Below are positions 22,540-30,095 of a stretch of 30,095 bases of DNA, one piece after another (position 1 is the first letter of the stretch; every line of letters starts with the position of its first letter). The notes beneath the pieces are model-generated. The model was not told where the DNA came from. It ran no database searches and was given only the letters and a program-made list of their open reading frames with translations. The DNA lies in IMG/VR virus record IMGVR_UViG_3300009551_001421, positions 1 through 30,095 of that record; one strand, 5' to 3'. Position numbers and translations under genes: made by a program. The stretch is from a virus.

Positions 22540-23030
22540 CAGATCAGCTCCACGGTTGCATGCGTGCGGCCGAGAATGTCATTGATCGCCCAATGTCCAT
22601 TACGGCGCTGCACGTCCGGGGCCGTGTCCATCCATTCCATGTTTTTCTTGTCGGTGAGTGCGCTCGCGGTGGTGTCGTAATCCCGATAGCTCTCGAAGAT
22701 GTCAGCCTTGGCGAAGCTGTAGACGGCGCGACGATAGTGCGCGACGTACTGGCTTTCACCGTCCACCTTGAGCGCGGGCACCTCTTCCAGCTTCTGGATG
22801 CCCTTGGCCAGGTAACTGGCCTGCCATTCACGCAGCAGCCGATTCGTGGTCAGGATCGCGTCCACCAGGGCCGGACGCAGGCGCGCGTCGGTCACGGTCG
22901 AATCCAGCCGCATGGCATCCCGCATGGCCGGCATGCTGATGTCGGGGAAAAATCCATCATTAGTGATGGCCTTCACATCGGCCGGCACGGTCGGCCCCGC
23001 CGTCACCGGCACGTCGTCGATATAGCTCAT
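22539..23030 (-). CDS. L: Head completion protein gpL
   Basis: P2 gpL family head completion protein at the head-tail connector, 163 aa (P2 169). Markers: NDGFFPDISMPAMRDAMRLD, VTDARLRPALVDAI and VDGESQYVAHYRRAVYSFAK. The start at 23030 (MSYIDDVP) is preferred; the ATG at 23066 would add a proline-rich leader. Neither has a clear ribosome binding site. Confidence 0.92.
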   Translation of the reverse strand: MSYIDDVPVTAGPTVPADVKAITNDGFFPDISMPAMRDAMRLDSTVTDARLRPALVDAILTTNRLLREWQASYLAKGIQKLEEVPALKVDGESQYVAHYRRAVYSFAKADIFESYRDYDTTASALTDKKNMEWMDTAPDVQRRNGHWAINDILGRTHATVELI

Positions 23031-23120
23031 GGTGTTGAAGTCATTGGGGGGCGGTGGCCGAGACATCCGACGAACAATGCCGCTTCCGTCTCGGGCCGCC
23101 CCTGCGCCGTGGGGTGCTCT

Positions 23121-23840
23121 TTACTTGGCCGGCTCGGCGAATTTCTTCAGTCGCCGTTCCAGCCGCTCGATTTCCTTCTTGACGCCGGCCGCCTGGTGCA
23201 GCTCGCTCGCACGGGTGAGGTGCTGCAGCGAAGCCGTGGCGCGGTCAGCGGTGGCCGCCGTGATGTTCTCGGCATCCACCTGATTGACCAGCTCCAGCAG
23301 GGCCAAGCCCAGCGCCTTATGCACCTTGGCGCGTGCTTGGTCGGGGGTATCGGCATTGCCGGTCATGGCCAGCACCTGTTGCAGGATCTCGGCCGCGCGG
23401 GCCGGGTCATCCTTCAGCTTGCCGCCCAGGCTGGCGCCCGCGAACTCATCCTGCAGCAACGTGGGCAAGGTGCGGTCGTACCGATCCGGTAAATTGAACT
23501 GGTGTTCCAGGGCATAGGCCGAGAGCTGCAGGGCGCGTTCGTAGTCGCCGACATCGATGTGCCACACCAGCACGTTGACCAGCACTTCGTCGTGCGCGCC
23601 ACGGCCGCCCGCCAGTACGCCATCAATCCAGTCCTGATAGGCCGGCAGCAGGGTGGCCTTCATCTCGATTTTGCGTTCGATGGACTGGATATTGGACAGC
23701 GTGCGGCGGTCCTCATGGAGCTTCATCAGCATCAGCTCATAGGCGCTGCCAGTGGTCACGCCGCCCGGCTCGCCGGCGGACGCCGCCAGCTTGCCGAGCA
23801 TGCGCTCCCGGTGGCGCGCGGCAGGAGATAGGCGGGACAT
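23121..23840 (-). CDS. M: Terminase small (endonuclease) subunit gpM
   Basis: P2 gpM, packaging endonuclease subunit that cuts cos with gpP; 239 aa (P2 247). N-terminus SPAARHRERMLGKLAA, central LLPAYQDWIDGVLAGGRGAH and VWHIDVGDYERALQLSAYAL are typical. The C-terminal part is helical and charged. The ATG overlaps the N stop as TAATG. Confidence 0.95.
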   Translation of the reverse strand: MSRLSPAARHRERMLGKLAASAGEPGGVTTGSAYELMLMKLHEDRRTLSNIQSIERKIEMKATLLPAYQDWIDGVLAGGRGAHDEVLVNVLVWHIDVGDYERALQLSAYALEHQFNLPDRYDRTLPTLLQDEFAGASLGGKLKDDPARAAEILQQVLAMTGNADTPDQARAKVHKALGLALLELVNQVDAENITAATADRATASLQHLTRASELHQAAGVKKEIERLERRLKKFAEPAK

Positions 23841-24883
23841 TAGGCGCCGCCCGCTGCCGCGTCCTGCAGCACCACGTTTTCCACCAGGGCGGCCAGGCCC
23901 TCGTCCTCGATCACATAGGCGTCATTGGACGATTCATAGTTCTCGATGCGGTCGGCCTTCGGTTCATCGACCACGCGACGACGACGGCCGCCGTTCTGGA
24001 AGTAGATCGACAGGTTGTCCAGGCGGGTAATCAGCATGGCATTGGCCGGGAAGGACGGCACGCGCACCGCCGGCAGGCCGCCGATACGCTTCTGGCTGAT
24101 GATGATGTCTGCGGCCAGGGTCTCGGTCGGCGCCTTGTCCTTGTTGATCAACGGGAAATACTTGTCGTGCAACAATTCACGGCCGACGATGACCACCAGG
24201 CCGGTATCGTCCTGATACCACGGGTCCAGATTGGTCACCGCGTCATATACGGCAGCATCGAGGTTCGCATAGTCCGCACCGGCACCACCGCCGATGATCA
24301 CCTTGCCGGGCAAATCCTGGCCGACCAGGCCCATGACGCGCTGCGGCGAGTTCTCCCGGATCTGTTGCAACCAGCCCTTGTTCACGTCCTGCAGCAGCGG
24401 ATACTGCGTCAGATTGGTATCCGCCGCGACCTTCACGCCGTTGAAACCGATCATGATGCGGTCCAGCGCCTGGCGCTTCAGGATCGCATTGGCCACGCGG
24501 GTCTGGAAGTCTTTGAACTTGGCCCAGGCATCCAGCTTGGCATAGGTGATGTGCGTGTCGAAATTGGTCTTCTCGCAGCGATAGCGGCTGTTGGTCATGG
24601 CCGACGCGTCACGGGTGCTGCGGCGCTTGTCGCCGCGCGTGTCGGTGCGGCTGGCGATGGGACCGGACACGCCCAGGCCGATTTTCTCGCCTTCCAGCTC
24701 ATCGACGCCGATGATGTTGATGCTACCCAGGAATTCGGACGATTCCTGCATCTTGTCTTCCAACTTCTGCTGCACGCTCGGATCCACCGAGAAGGTGGAA
24801 TGGACGGTACCGCCGGCAACATCGTTGAGCGTCGCCAGGCGCGAAGTGTAGGCGTTATAGGCGGCGCGGGTCTGATTCTTCAT
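23840..24883 (-). CDS. N: Major capsid protein gpN
   Basis: P2 gpN major capsid precursor, 347 aa (P2 357). Conserved: N-terminal NQTRAAYNAYTSRLATLNDV, FLGSINIIGVDELEGEKIGL, RCEKTNFDTHITYAKLDAWA, GLVVIVGRELLHDKYFPLIN and AMLITRLDNLSIYFQNGGRR. In P2 the N-terminal 31 residues are removed by gpO; the corresponding region is present here. Transcribed from the O promoter region. Confidence 0.97.
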   Translation of the reverse strand: MKNQTRAAYNAYTSRLATLNDVAGGTVHSTFSVDPSVQQKLEDKMQESSEFLGSINIIGVDELEGEKIGLGVSGPIASRTDTRGDKRRSTRDASAMTNSRYRCEKTNFDTHITYAKLDAWAKFKDFQTRVANAILKRQALDRIMIGFNGVKVAADTNLTQYPLLQDVNKGWLQQIRENSPQRVMGLVGQDLPGKVIIGGGAGADYANLDAAVYDAVTNLDPWYQDDTGLVVIVGRELLHDKYFPLINKDKAPTETLAADIIISQKRIGGLPAVRVPSFPANAMLITRLDNLSIYFQNGGRRRRVVDEPKADRIENYESSNDAYVIEDEGLAALVENVVLQDAAAGGA

Positions 24884-24934
24884 GTGTTCTGCTCCAGTGA
24901 AATGCGGAAATGGTTTGCTTCGTGGGCCGGCAGC

Positions 24935-25777
24935 TTAGAACTCGGTCTGCACGGTGCCGCTGTTGCCGCCACCGGTGGCCGGCGGGCGCTGCACGTTGCT
25001 CTTGTCGGTCAGGTTGATGCTCTGGCGGAATTGCTCGGCAGCGGTCGATTCGTCGCCCACTCGCTTTTCCAGCTTCTCCAGACGCGCAACGACCTCGGCG
25101 ACGTCCTTGCCCGCCTGCGCGGCGGACTGCGCGAACTCGCCGACCTTCTCGGCCACAGCGGTCATGACGGCAACCACGTCGGCGTGCTGGGCATCGGCTT
25201 TCTTCTCGCCGCCACCGATGCGACTGAACAGTTGCTTGATGGTCTCGGCCACGCTCGGGCCGTCTTCCTCGAATTCGAGCTTGGCCTCGATGGCTTCGGA
25301 GAACAGGTTCTCCGGCTTCAGCTTGCGGGGAGTAAAGGGCGAAGCCTTCGGATTGGTGGCCGAGAACTGCAGAATTTCGGTGCCCAGGCTGGCGGGGCTG
25401 TCGGTCACGGCCAGGCCGACCAGGTATGAGCTGCCGGTATCAGCGAATTTGTCGGCCAGCTCGATGCTGGTGAAAATCTTCTGACGGTCCTTGTTCATGG
25501 CGATCAGTGCGGGCGTCGGTTCGATCTGGGCGAACAGGGCCAGGCGCTTACCGTTCTCGGTGTCGACCTCTTCGGCCTTCACTGCCAGCACATCGCCGTA
25601 GGCCTTGAACGGGCCATCAGGAAGCAAGCTGCGCAGATGTTCGACCCACACGCGAGCGCCGTAGGTTTTCACGTTGTAGCTGTCGGCCATCTGCTGGATT
25701 TGCTCGCGGCTGATGCTACGGCCGTCGGTGGTCGCGCCCTCGGTCGCGACGCGGAAAAATTTGCTCTTGGTTGCCAT
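24935..25777 (-). CDS. O: Capsid scaffold and serine protease gpO
   Basis: P2 gpO, combined internal scaffold and prohead protease, 280 aa (P2 284). The N-terminal half is the protease: Asp18 (TTDGRSI), His47 (WVEHLRS) and Ser104 (IFTSIEL) line up with the Asp19-His48-Ser107 triad of P2. The C-terminal half is a coiled-coil scaffold (about 195-250). The end (ATGGGNSGTVQTEF) is flexible. First gene of the head-lysis late operon. Confidence 0.96.
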   Translation of the reverse strand: MATKSKFFRVATEGATTDGRSISREQIQQMADSYNVKTYGARVWVEHLRSLLPDGPFKAYGDVLAVKAEEVDTENGKRLALFAQIEPTPALIAMNKDRQKIFTSIELADKFADTGSSYLVGLAVTDSPASLGTEILQFSATNPKASPFTPRKLKPENLFSEAIEAKLEFEEDGPSVAETIKQLFSRIGGGEKKADAQHADVVAVMTAVAEKVGEFAQSAAQAGKDVAEVVARLEKLEKRVGDESTAAEQFRQSINLTDKSNVQRPPATGGGNSGTVQTEF

Positions 25778-25790
25778 GGATTTTCGCGCT

Positions 25791-25813
25791 CGTTATCGGT
25801 TGATCGGATAACG
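25791..25813. promoter_or_regulatory. Palindrome in O/P divergent region
   Basis: CGTTATC (25791-25797) and GATAACG (25807-25813) form a perfect inverted repeat with a 9-nt spacer, 14 nt upstream of the O start and 108 nt before P. The GATAAC core is the same as in the late box at 25853-25870 and at 18912-18929, so this may be an additional activator site, perhaps for P, or a control site for O. Confidence 0.45.
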
Positions 25814-25852
25814 TCATCTTCTGCCGATGGGCGAAATGCATCAATCAAGTGA

Positions 25853-25893
25853 GGGTTGTTATCGGGGATAGCGACTCGGCAAAGTCCCCGCTA
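25853..25893 (-). promoter_or_regulatory. Candidate Ogr-dependent late promoter region for O operon
   Basis: On the minus strand TATCCCCGATAACAACCC (25870-25853) matches 16 of 18 bases of the box upstream of V, lies about 75 nt before the O start and is oriented the same way relative to its operon. Just upstream is an inverted pair TAGCG (25869-25873) and CGCTA (25889-25893), with a 15-nt spacer. The pairing of box plus dyad at both late operons suggests common control. Confidence 0.6.
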
Positions 25894-25920
25894 CGCGCGC
25901 GCGCCGTCTACGCTTGCGGC

Positions 25921-27702
25921 ATGTTAGAAATTCCAGAAGACATCAAGGACAACATCGACCAGGCGACAGAGCCTCGGCAAGTTGCGCGCCGGCTCTACTT
26001 CGAGGGCTGGCGCATCTCGTCGATTGCGCGCCATCTGAAGATCAAGCGATCTACCGTCAATAGCTGGAAGCACCGCGATGAATGGGAAAAGGTCTCGCGC
26101 CTTGAGCGCGTAGAGATTGCCCTTGAAGCGCGCATAGTGCAACTGATCGCCAAGGAAGTAAAGGGTAATGGCGAGTACAAGGAACTCGACGCGTTGATGC
26201 GTCAGCTTGTGCAAGCGGCGCGCGTGCGTCGCTATGAGCAGCCGGGCGGCAACGAAACCGACCTCAATCCCAAGCTCGCCAATCGCAATGCCGGACCGAA
26301 GAAGAAACCGGTGCGCAACGAGTTCAGCGAAGAGGCACAGCAGCGCATCGTCGAGGCATTCAACGATTCTCTGTTCGACTATCAAAAGGTCTGGTACCGA
26401 AATGGTAGCGAGCGCACGCGCATCATCCTGAAGTCGCGTCAGATTGGCGCGACATGGTACTTCGCGCGCGAAGCTTTGATCGATGCCATCCAGACCGGGC
26501 GCAATCAAATTTTTCTCTCAGCCTCGAAATCGCAAGCGCATGTCTTCAAGCAATACATCATCCAGTTTGCAAAGGACGCATGCGGAGTGGAGCTGTCCGG
26601 CGATCCTATCGTATTGCCCAATGGCGCACACCTGTATTTCCTCGGCACGAACGCACGAACTGCCCAGGGTTACCACGGCAACTTCTATTTCGACGAGTTC
26701 TTCTGGACGCACAATTTCACCGAGCTGAACAAGGTCGCGTCCGGCATGGCCTTGCACAAGAAGTGGCGTAAAACCTACTTCTCGACGCCCTCGGCCACCA
26801 CGCACCAGGCCTATCCATTCTGGACCGGTGAGGCGTTCAACAAGCGCCGCGCGAAGGGTGAAAAGGTCAACATCGATGTCAGTCACAAGCGCCTGTCATC
26901 TGGCTTCACCGGTGAGGACAAGATCTGGCGCCAGATCGTCACGATCATGGACGCGGCGGCCGGTGGCTGCGACCTGTTCGACATTGACGAACTGCGCGAC
27001 TTCGAATATTCGCCGGACCAGTTCGACAATCTCTTGATGTGTAACTTCATCGACGATTCCGCGTCGGTGTTCCCCCTGGCCGACCTGCAGCGCGGCATGG
27101 TGGATTCGTGGGTTGATTGGGATGACTACAAGCCCTTCACGGCACGCCCCTTCGGCCATCGGCCTGTGTGGATCGGCTATGACCCTTCGCTGACGGGCGA
27201 CAGCGCCGGTTGCTCGGTGATTGCCCCGCCGCTAGTCCCTAGCGGCAATTTCCGCATCCTTGAACGCCACCAGTGGCGCGGCAAAGATTTTGCGGAACAG
27301 GCCGCGCTCATCAAGGAAATGACCAGCCGTTACAACGTGCAGTACATCGGTATCGATACCACCGGCATGGGCGTGGGTGTCTTCCCGCTAGTAAAACAGT
27401 TCTTCCCAGGTGCCACCGCCATCAGCTATTCGCCGGAAGTCAAAACGCGGATGGTGTTGAAGGCACAAAACATCATCCGCAGTGGCCGCGTGCAATTCGA
27501 TGCCGGCTGGACAGACATCGCGCAGTCCTTCATGGCCATTCGCAAGATCCTCACGCCAAGCGGCCGCGCTGTCACCTATGACGCCGGCCGCTCGGAAGAA
27601 ACCGGCCACGCTGACTTGGCCTGGTCCGTCATGCACGCCCTCGACTATGAGCCCTTCGAAGGCACCACCGCTAACAACACATCTTCCATGGAGTTCTTCT
27701 GA
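25921..27702 (+). CDS. P: Terminase ATPase subunit gpP
   Basis: Large packaging motor subunit, 593 aa (P2 590). An N-terminal helix-turn-helix (RISSIARHLKIKRSTVNSWK, 31-50) binds DNA at cos. The ATPase has a Walker A-like KSRQIGAT (171-178) and Walker B YFDEF (256-260). The C-terminal nuclease-like domain starts at IGYDPSLTGD. Segments such as GRNQIFLSASKSQAHVFKQY are nearly invariant in P2-type phages. The start at 25921 aligns with P2 P; no strong Shine-Dalgarno is present, and an in-frame ATG at 25849 seems too early. Confidence 0.97.
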   Translation: MLEIPEDIKDNIDQATEPRQVARRLYFEGWRISSIARHLKIKRSTVNSWKHRDEWEKVSRLERVEIALEARIVQLIAKEVKGNGEYKELDALMRQLVQAARVRRYEQPGGNETDLNPKLANRNAGPKKKPVRNEFSEEAQQRIVEAFNDSLFDYQKVWYRNGSERTRIILKSRQIGATWYFAREALIDAIQTGRNQIFLSASKSQAHVFKQYIIQFAKDACGVELSGDPIVLPNGAHLYFLGTNARTAQGYHGNFYFDEFFWTHNFTELNKVASGMALHKKWRKTYFSTPSATTHQAYPFWTGEAFNKRRAKGEKVNIDVSHKRLSSGFTGEDKIWRQIVTIMDAAAGGCDLFDIDELRDFEYSPDQFDNLLMCNFIDDSASVFPLADLQRGMVDSWVDWDDYKPFTARPFGHRPVWIGYDPSLTGDSAGCSVIAPPLVPSGNFRILERHQWRGKDFAEQAALIKEMTSRYNVQYIGIDTTGMGVGVFPLVKQFFPGATAISYSPEVKTRMVLKAQNIIRSGRVQFDAGWTDIAQSFMAIRKILTPSGRAVTYDAGRSEETGHADLAWSVMHALDYEPFEGTTANNTSSMEFF

Positions 27703-28751
27703 TGAAACACAGAGCACGCCGCCGCGCGGCTGCATCCGACAACACCCTGCCGGCCAAGGTCGAGGCGCCACCGCTAGCCGTTGAGGCATTCTCTTTTGGC
27801 GATCCTTCGCCCGTGCTGGAAGGCCGCGACATGCTGGCCGATGTCGAGTGCTACCGCAACGGCGATTGGTACGAGCCGCCCTTGAGCATGGTAGGCCTGG
27901 CCAAGTCCTTGAATGCCAGCGTTCATCATGCCAGCGCGATCTGGTGCAAGGTCAATATCTTGGCCTCGACCTTCCAGCCGTCCGCCATCTTGTCGCGCGG
28001 CGACTTCACGCGTCTGGCGCTGGACTTTCTGCTGTTTGGTAACTGCTATGCCGAGCGGCGCGAGAGCATGACGGGCAAGCTCTTGAACCTCAAGCCAGCA
28101 TTGGCCAAATACACGCGCGTGGGTGTGGAGCCAGGGCGGTATTTCTTCGTCAATGGCTGGCGCGATACCTACGAATTCGAGTGGGACGGTATCTGGCACC
28201 TACAGGCCCCCGACATCAACCAGGAGGTGTATGGGGTGCCGCAGTACGTGAGCGCACTGCAATCGGCTTGGCTCAATGAATCCGCAACTCTCTTCCGCCG
28301 GCGCTACTACCTCAACGGCTCGCATGCGGGCTTCATCCTATACATGACCGACACGGCCAGCAACGTCAATGACGTGGACAAGCTGCGTGAGGCGATGCGC
28401 AACAGCAAAGGGCCGGGCAACTTCCGCAACCTGTTTGTGTATGCACCAGGCGGGAAGAAAGATGGCCTGCAGATCCTGCCGGTCTCCGAGATCGCTGCCA
28501 AGGACGAGTTTTTCAACATCAAGAACTGCACCCGTGACGACGTGCTGGCCGCGCATCGGGTACCGCCGCAGTTACTCGGGACCATGCCCAACAACACTGG
28601 CGGATTCGGCGATGTGACGAAGGCTGCTGCCGTCTTTGGCTGCAACGAGATTGAGCCGTTGCAGGCGCAGTTCCTTTCCTTGAACGAGTGGGCCGACCAA
28701 GAGGTGGTCCGGTTCCGTCCCTATCAGCTTCCTAGCAATGAGGGTAAATAA
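27702..28751 (+). CDS. Q: Portal protein gpQ
   Basis: Dodecameric portal through which DNA enters the head; 349 aa (P2 344). Conserved: PPLSMVGLAKSLNASVHHAS, FLLFGNCYAE, QEVYGVPQYVSALQSAWLNE, RRRYYLNGSHAGFILY and VPPQLLGTMPNNTGGFGDV. The ATG overlaps the terminase TGA (TGATG), so P and Q are coupled as in P2. Confidence 0.97.
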   Translation: MKHRARRRAAASDNTLPAKVEAPPLAVEAFSFGDPSPVLEGRDMLADVECYRNGDWYEPPLSMVGLAKSLNASVHHASAIWCKVNILASTFQPSAILSRGDFTRLALDFLLFGNCYAERRESMTGKLLNLKPALAKYTRVGVEPGRYFFVNGWRDTYEFEWDGIWHLQAPDINQEVYGVPQYVSALQSAWLNESATLFRRRYYLNGSHAGFILYMTDTASNVNDVDKLREAMRNSKGPGNFRNLFVYAPGGKKDGLQILPVSEIAAKDEFFNIKNCTRDDVLAAHRVPPQLLGTMPNNTGGFGDVTKAAAVFGCNEIEPLQAQFLSLNEWADQEVVRFRPYQLPSNEGK

Positions 28752-28753
28752 CC

Positions 28754-28972
28754 ATGAGCGATCACGCCGACAACGCGGACAGCCGCATCTATCGTACTAT
28801 CGCGGCCGGCCTGGCCGCAGCAAGACGAGCGCCAGCGCTGCAGCCTGACTGCCGCTGCCATTTCTGCGATGAGCCCGTAGCCGTTGAGCTGCTGTTTTGC
28901 AATATGGACTGTCGTGATGACTATCAGCGCGAGGCAACTGCTCTGCAGCGCGCCGGCCGGCGCAACAGCTGA
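28754..28972 (+). CDS. Small zinc-finger protein, 72 aa
   Basis: Begins 2 nt after the portal stop. A treble-clef or DksA-like zinc site is suggested by Cys33/Cys35-x2-Cys38 (CRCHFCDE) and Cys49-x3-Cys53 (FCNMDCRDDYQRE). The N-terminal 30 residues are helical (IYRTIAAGLAAARRAPAL). The role is unknown; such proteins occur at this end of several P2-like prophages. A second, frameshifted copy lies 300 nt downstream at 29258-29460. Confidence 0.7.
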   Translation: MSDHADNADSRIYRTIAAGLAAARRAPALQPDCRCHFCDEPVAVELLFCNMDCRDDYQREATALQRAGRRNS

Positions 28973-28995
28973 ATCAAAGGTGGAAAAGGAAAAAG

Positions 28996-29077
28996 GCCTC
29001 GCAGCAAACACTACGAGGCGAAGATGCAACACTAGAGGTATTCTCTTGTTGCACCAGGGGATACCCCGAAATGGGGG
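28996..29077. other. Cluster of three hairpins at the phage right end (cos/att candidate)
   Basis: The gene-free stretch 28973-29190 holds three consecutive foldable elements. First GCCTCG (28996-29001) pairs with CGAGGC (29014-29019), followed on the minus strand by TTTTT. Second TGCAACA (29025-29031) pairs with TGTTGCA (29047-29053), with inner AGAG/CTCT. Third CCCC (29064-29067) pairs with GGGG (29073-29076). In P2, cos lies on the far side of Q, which is this place, and attR must also be nearby. Neither was matched to a known sequence. Confidence 0.4.
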
Positions 29078-29192
29078 CACGCGAATGTAACACATGGGAT
29101 GCCAAATTACACCGGTCGAATGAGAATCCTTGATTTAAACTGAGCAATGCAATAGATTAAGAACGCTACTCCGAACTGTCATGTTTGGATCG

Positions 29193-29226
29193 AGCCCGCT
29201 ACCGCATGGTGGCGGGCTTTTTTTTT
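29193..29226 (+). terminator. Strong rho-independent terminator
   Basis: AGCCCGC (29193-29199) pairs with GCGGGCT (29212-29218), extended by further pairs to a GCAT loop, and is followed by nine T (29218-29226). It would end rightward transcription from P-Q and the zinc-finger gene, or belong to the host locus next to the attachment site. Confidence 0.85.
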
Positions 29227-29257
29227 GAAAGCGTATTCGCGGCGCGTACGCAAAACC

Positions 29258-29460
29258 ATGCAACTATAAGCGAATGCCCTGGCAAGGCGGGCAGTAGGAT
29301 GTATCGAACCATCGCCGCCCACCGGGCCGCCGCACGGCAGGGGCCCGCATTGCTGCCGGATTTCGCCGCCACTTTCGCGATGAAACGGTGGATACGGAGT
29401 TTCCGTTCTGCAATTCCAATTGTCGTGACGATCTCGAGCGGCTCGCAAATGCCACGCAGA
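29258..29460 (+). pseudogene. Frameshifted second copy of the phage zinc-finger gene
   Basis: Aligns with the gene at 28754-28972 from near its start to residue 66. The first half reads SECPGKAGSRMYRTIAAHRA... against SDHADNADSRIYRTIAAGLA; the second half, after loss of one base between 29359 and 29371, reads RHFRDETVDTEFPFCNSNCR against CHFCDEPVAVELLFCNMDCR. The ATG at 29258 is followed by an 8-nt insertion relative to the intact copy. The first zinc-binding CxxC is lost, with Cys replaced by Arg, while FCxxxCRDD survives. It therefore looks like a decayed homologue, diverged well beyond a recent duplication. Confidence 0.75.
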
Positions 29461-29672
29461 TTAAGACCCATGAGATTTTTCTCGCGTGCCGGGATCGACT
29501 CTTTCGCCTTAGCGCTTATATCCCTGAACTGACGCCAGTTTTCTTCGACTTCTGTAAATTGCGATTCCCGCGACGCGAGATCTTCAAGTGAAATACCTGC
29601 GATTTCGGATCATAATAAAAACAGCCAATAATGCCCTGAAGGGCAAGTAGCCAAAAGAGGGGGAGACAGATC

Positions 29673-30095
29673 ATGCTAGAGAGAACTCGCACTCTACTAA
29701 TCGTTGAGGACGACAAAGATGTGCGCGCTATTTTTGCAGAGCTTTTCGCGCAAGAAGGCTATCACGTACTGGAATCCTCAAACGGAGCTGAAGCGTACGA
29801 CACGCTGCTTGGCGTCGGCGTTAAGGTGGATGCCATTCTCACCGATCTCCGAATGCCGATCATGAATGGCCTGGAGCTTGCGATCAAGATCAAGAATGAC
29901 CCGCATTTTTCTTCTACGCCCGTGGTTCTGCTGAGCGCGACTCCGATGCAGAACTCTTGGGAGGCAAGGAGAATCTTTGACGCGCTGCTGGTGAAACCGT
30001 GCCCCCTATCATTGCTCCTTTCCACCATCGAGGCGGTTCAGCCCTCAGATGTGAATATCGCATTGCAGGGCGGACATGAAGCTGCTTTTCGCTAA
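29673..30095 (+). CDS. Single-domain response regulator (CheY-like)
   Basis: Receiver-only response regulator, 140 aa, probably host-encoded. Phosphorylation site Asp58 (ILTDLRMPIMNG), acidic pocket Asp13-Asp14 (VEDDKD), Thr90 (LLSAT) and Lys108 (LVKPC) are all in place. There is no output domain, so it would act by protein contact or as a phosphorelay member; the C-terminal 20 residues extend beyond the fold. GGGGGAG precedes the ATG. The histidine kinase partner is not in the window. Confidence 0.9.
   Translation: MLERTRTLLIVEDDKDVRAIFAELFAQEGYHVLESSNGAEAYDTLLGVGVKVDAILTDLRMPIMNGLELAIKIKNDPHFSSTPVVLLSATPMQNSWEARRIFDALLVKPCPLSLLLSTIEAVQPSDVNIALQGGHEAAFR

Larger units (their letters stand above)
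215..29190. mobile_element. P2-like prophage (approximate limits)
   Basis: The span holds a near-complete P2-type gene set: int, repressor, gpA-type replication gene, ogr, and the head, tail, lysis and terminase genes D U T E/E' FII FI H I J W V S R, lysis cassette, X L M N O P Q. Gene order inside each module matches P2, while the early region is permuted: int and ogr lie in the same operon as the replication gene, and portal Q lies near the right attachment side. All expected essential genes read as intact frames, so the phage could be functional. The limits are estimates. I searched by eye for a direct repeat between 1-260 and 28970-29300 and found none that was convincing. Confidence 0.9.

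Noticed and set aside
24167-25429. 420-codon plus-strand frame opposite N and O
   Set aside because: Antisense of the capsid and scaffold genes, which match P2 proteins throughout; no ribosome binding site.
28996-29019. Possible cos site with sequence similar to the P2 cohesive end
   Set aside because: Only a short GAGGCG-type similarity to my memory of the P2 cohesive end; too little to assign.
29025-29100. Possible tRNA 3' end or tRNA-derived attachment site
   Set aside because: The hairpins and GGGG/CCCC runs do not form a T-arm with TTC and a CCA end, and no matching repeat is visible at the left end.
29388-29591. 67-codon plus-strand frame as an independent gene
   Set aside because: Its first half is the out-of-frame remainder of the zinc-finger pseudogene and the rest has no recognisable coding signal.
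1-30095. CRISPR arrays, transposases or insertion sequences
   Set aside because: No regularly spaced repeats, DDE/HUH transposase genes or terminal inverted repeats were seen; the only HUH protein is the phage replication initiator.

Overview
The window is almost entirely one P2-type (Peduovirus-like) temperate myophage, integrated as a prophage of about 29 kb. The GC-rich coding style, Shine-Dalgarno spacing and resemblance to Burkholderia/Ralstonia-type P2 relatives suggest a beta-proteobacterial host, possibly of the Burkholderiales. That assignment is inference only, because almost no host DNA is present. A short unknown gene (1-213) lies at the left edge and a stand-alone CheY-type response regulator (29673-30095) at the right edge.

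Left arm (256-6843, minus strand). One compact early operon reads leftward from a well-formed sigma70 promoter at 6881-6909. It encodes a ribbon-helix-helix protein, two small proteins, an Ogr-type zinc-finger late activator, small proteins including a 28-residue membrane peptide, a gpA-type HUH replication endonuclease, a 48-residue protein, a 123-residue protein, a C5-cytosine methyltransferase, a DUF4224 protein and finally the tyrosine integrase. Nearly all junctions are 1-11 nt overlaps (ATGA/TGATG). Inside the methyltransferase gene, in another frame of the same strand, lies a second long ORF with its own Shine-Dalgarno. Divergent from this operon are an XRE repressor (6922-7380) and a membrane-anchored protein (7472-8167), in DNA that looks more AT-rich than its surroundings.

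Structural region (8168-25777, minus strand). There are two late operons, read right to left. The first is O-N-M-L-X, holin, endolysin, spanins Rz/Rz1, R, S (capsid, packaging small subunit, lysis, tail completion). The second is V-W-J-I-H, a small tail protein, FI-FII-E/E'-T-U-D (baseplate, fibre, sheath, tube, tail-assembly chaperone with programmed -1 frameshift, tape measure, hub). Upstream of the first gene of each operon is the same 18-bp box (16/18 identical), each next to a dyad; these are the best candidates for Ogr-controlled late promoters. Terminase P and portal Q run rightward (25921-28751) from the O/P divergent region, as in P2, followed by a small zinc-finger gene.

Accessory cargo. 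Between S and V a 1-kb island holds two tandem plus-strand micro-genes encoding paralogous secreted peptides (both begin MRIYL and have signal peptides) and an unrecognised coiled-coil gene. At the right end a hairpin cluster and a strong terminator are followed by a frameshifted second copy of the phage terminal zinc-finger gene. This suggests a scar from an earlier related prophage or a tandem integration. I could not identify the exact attL/attR repeats.
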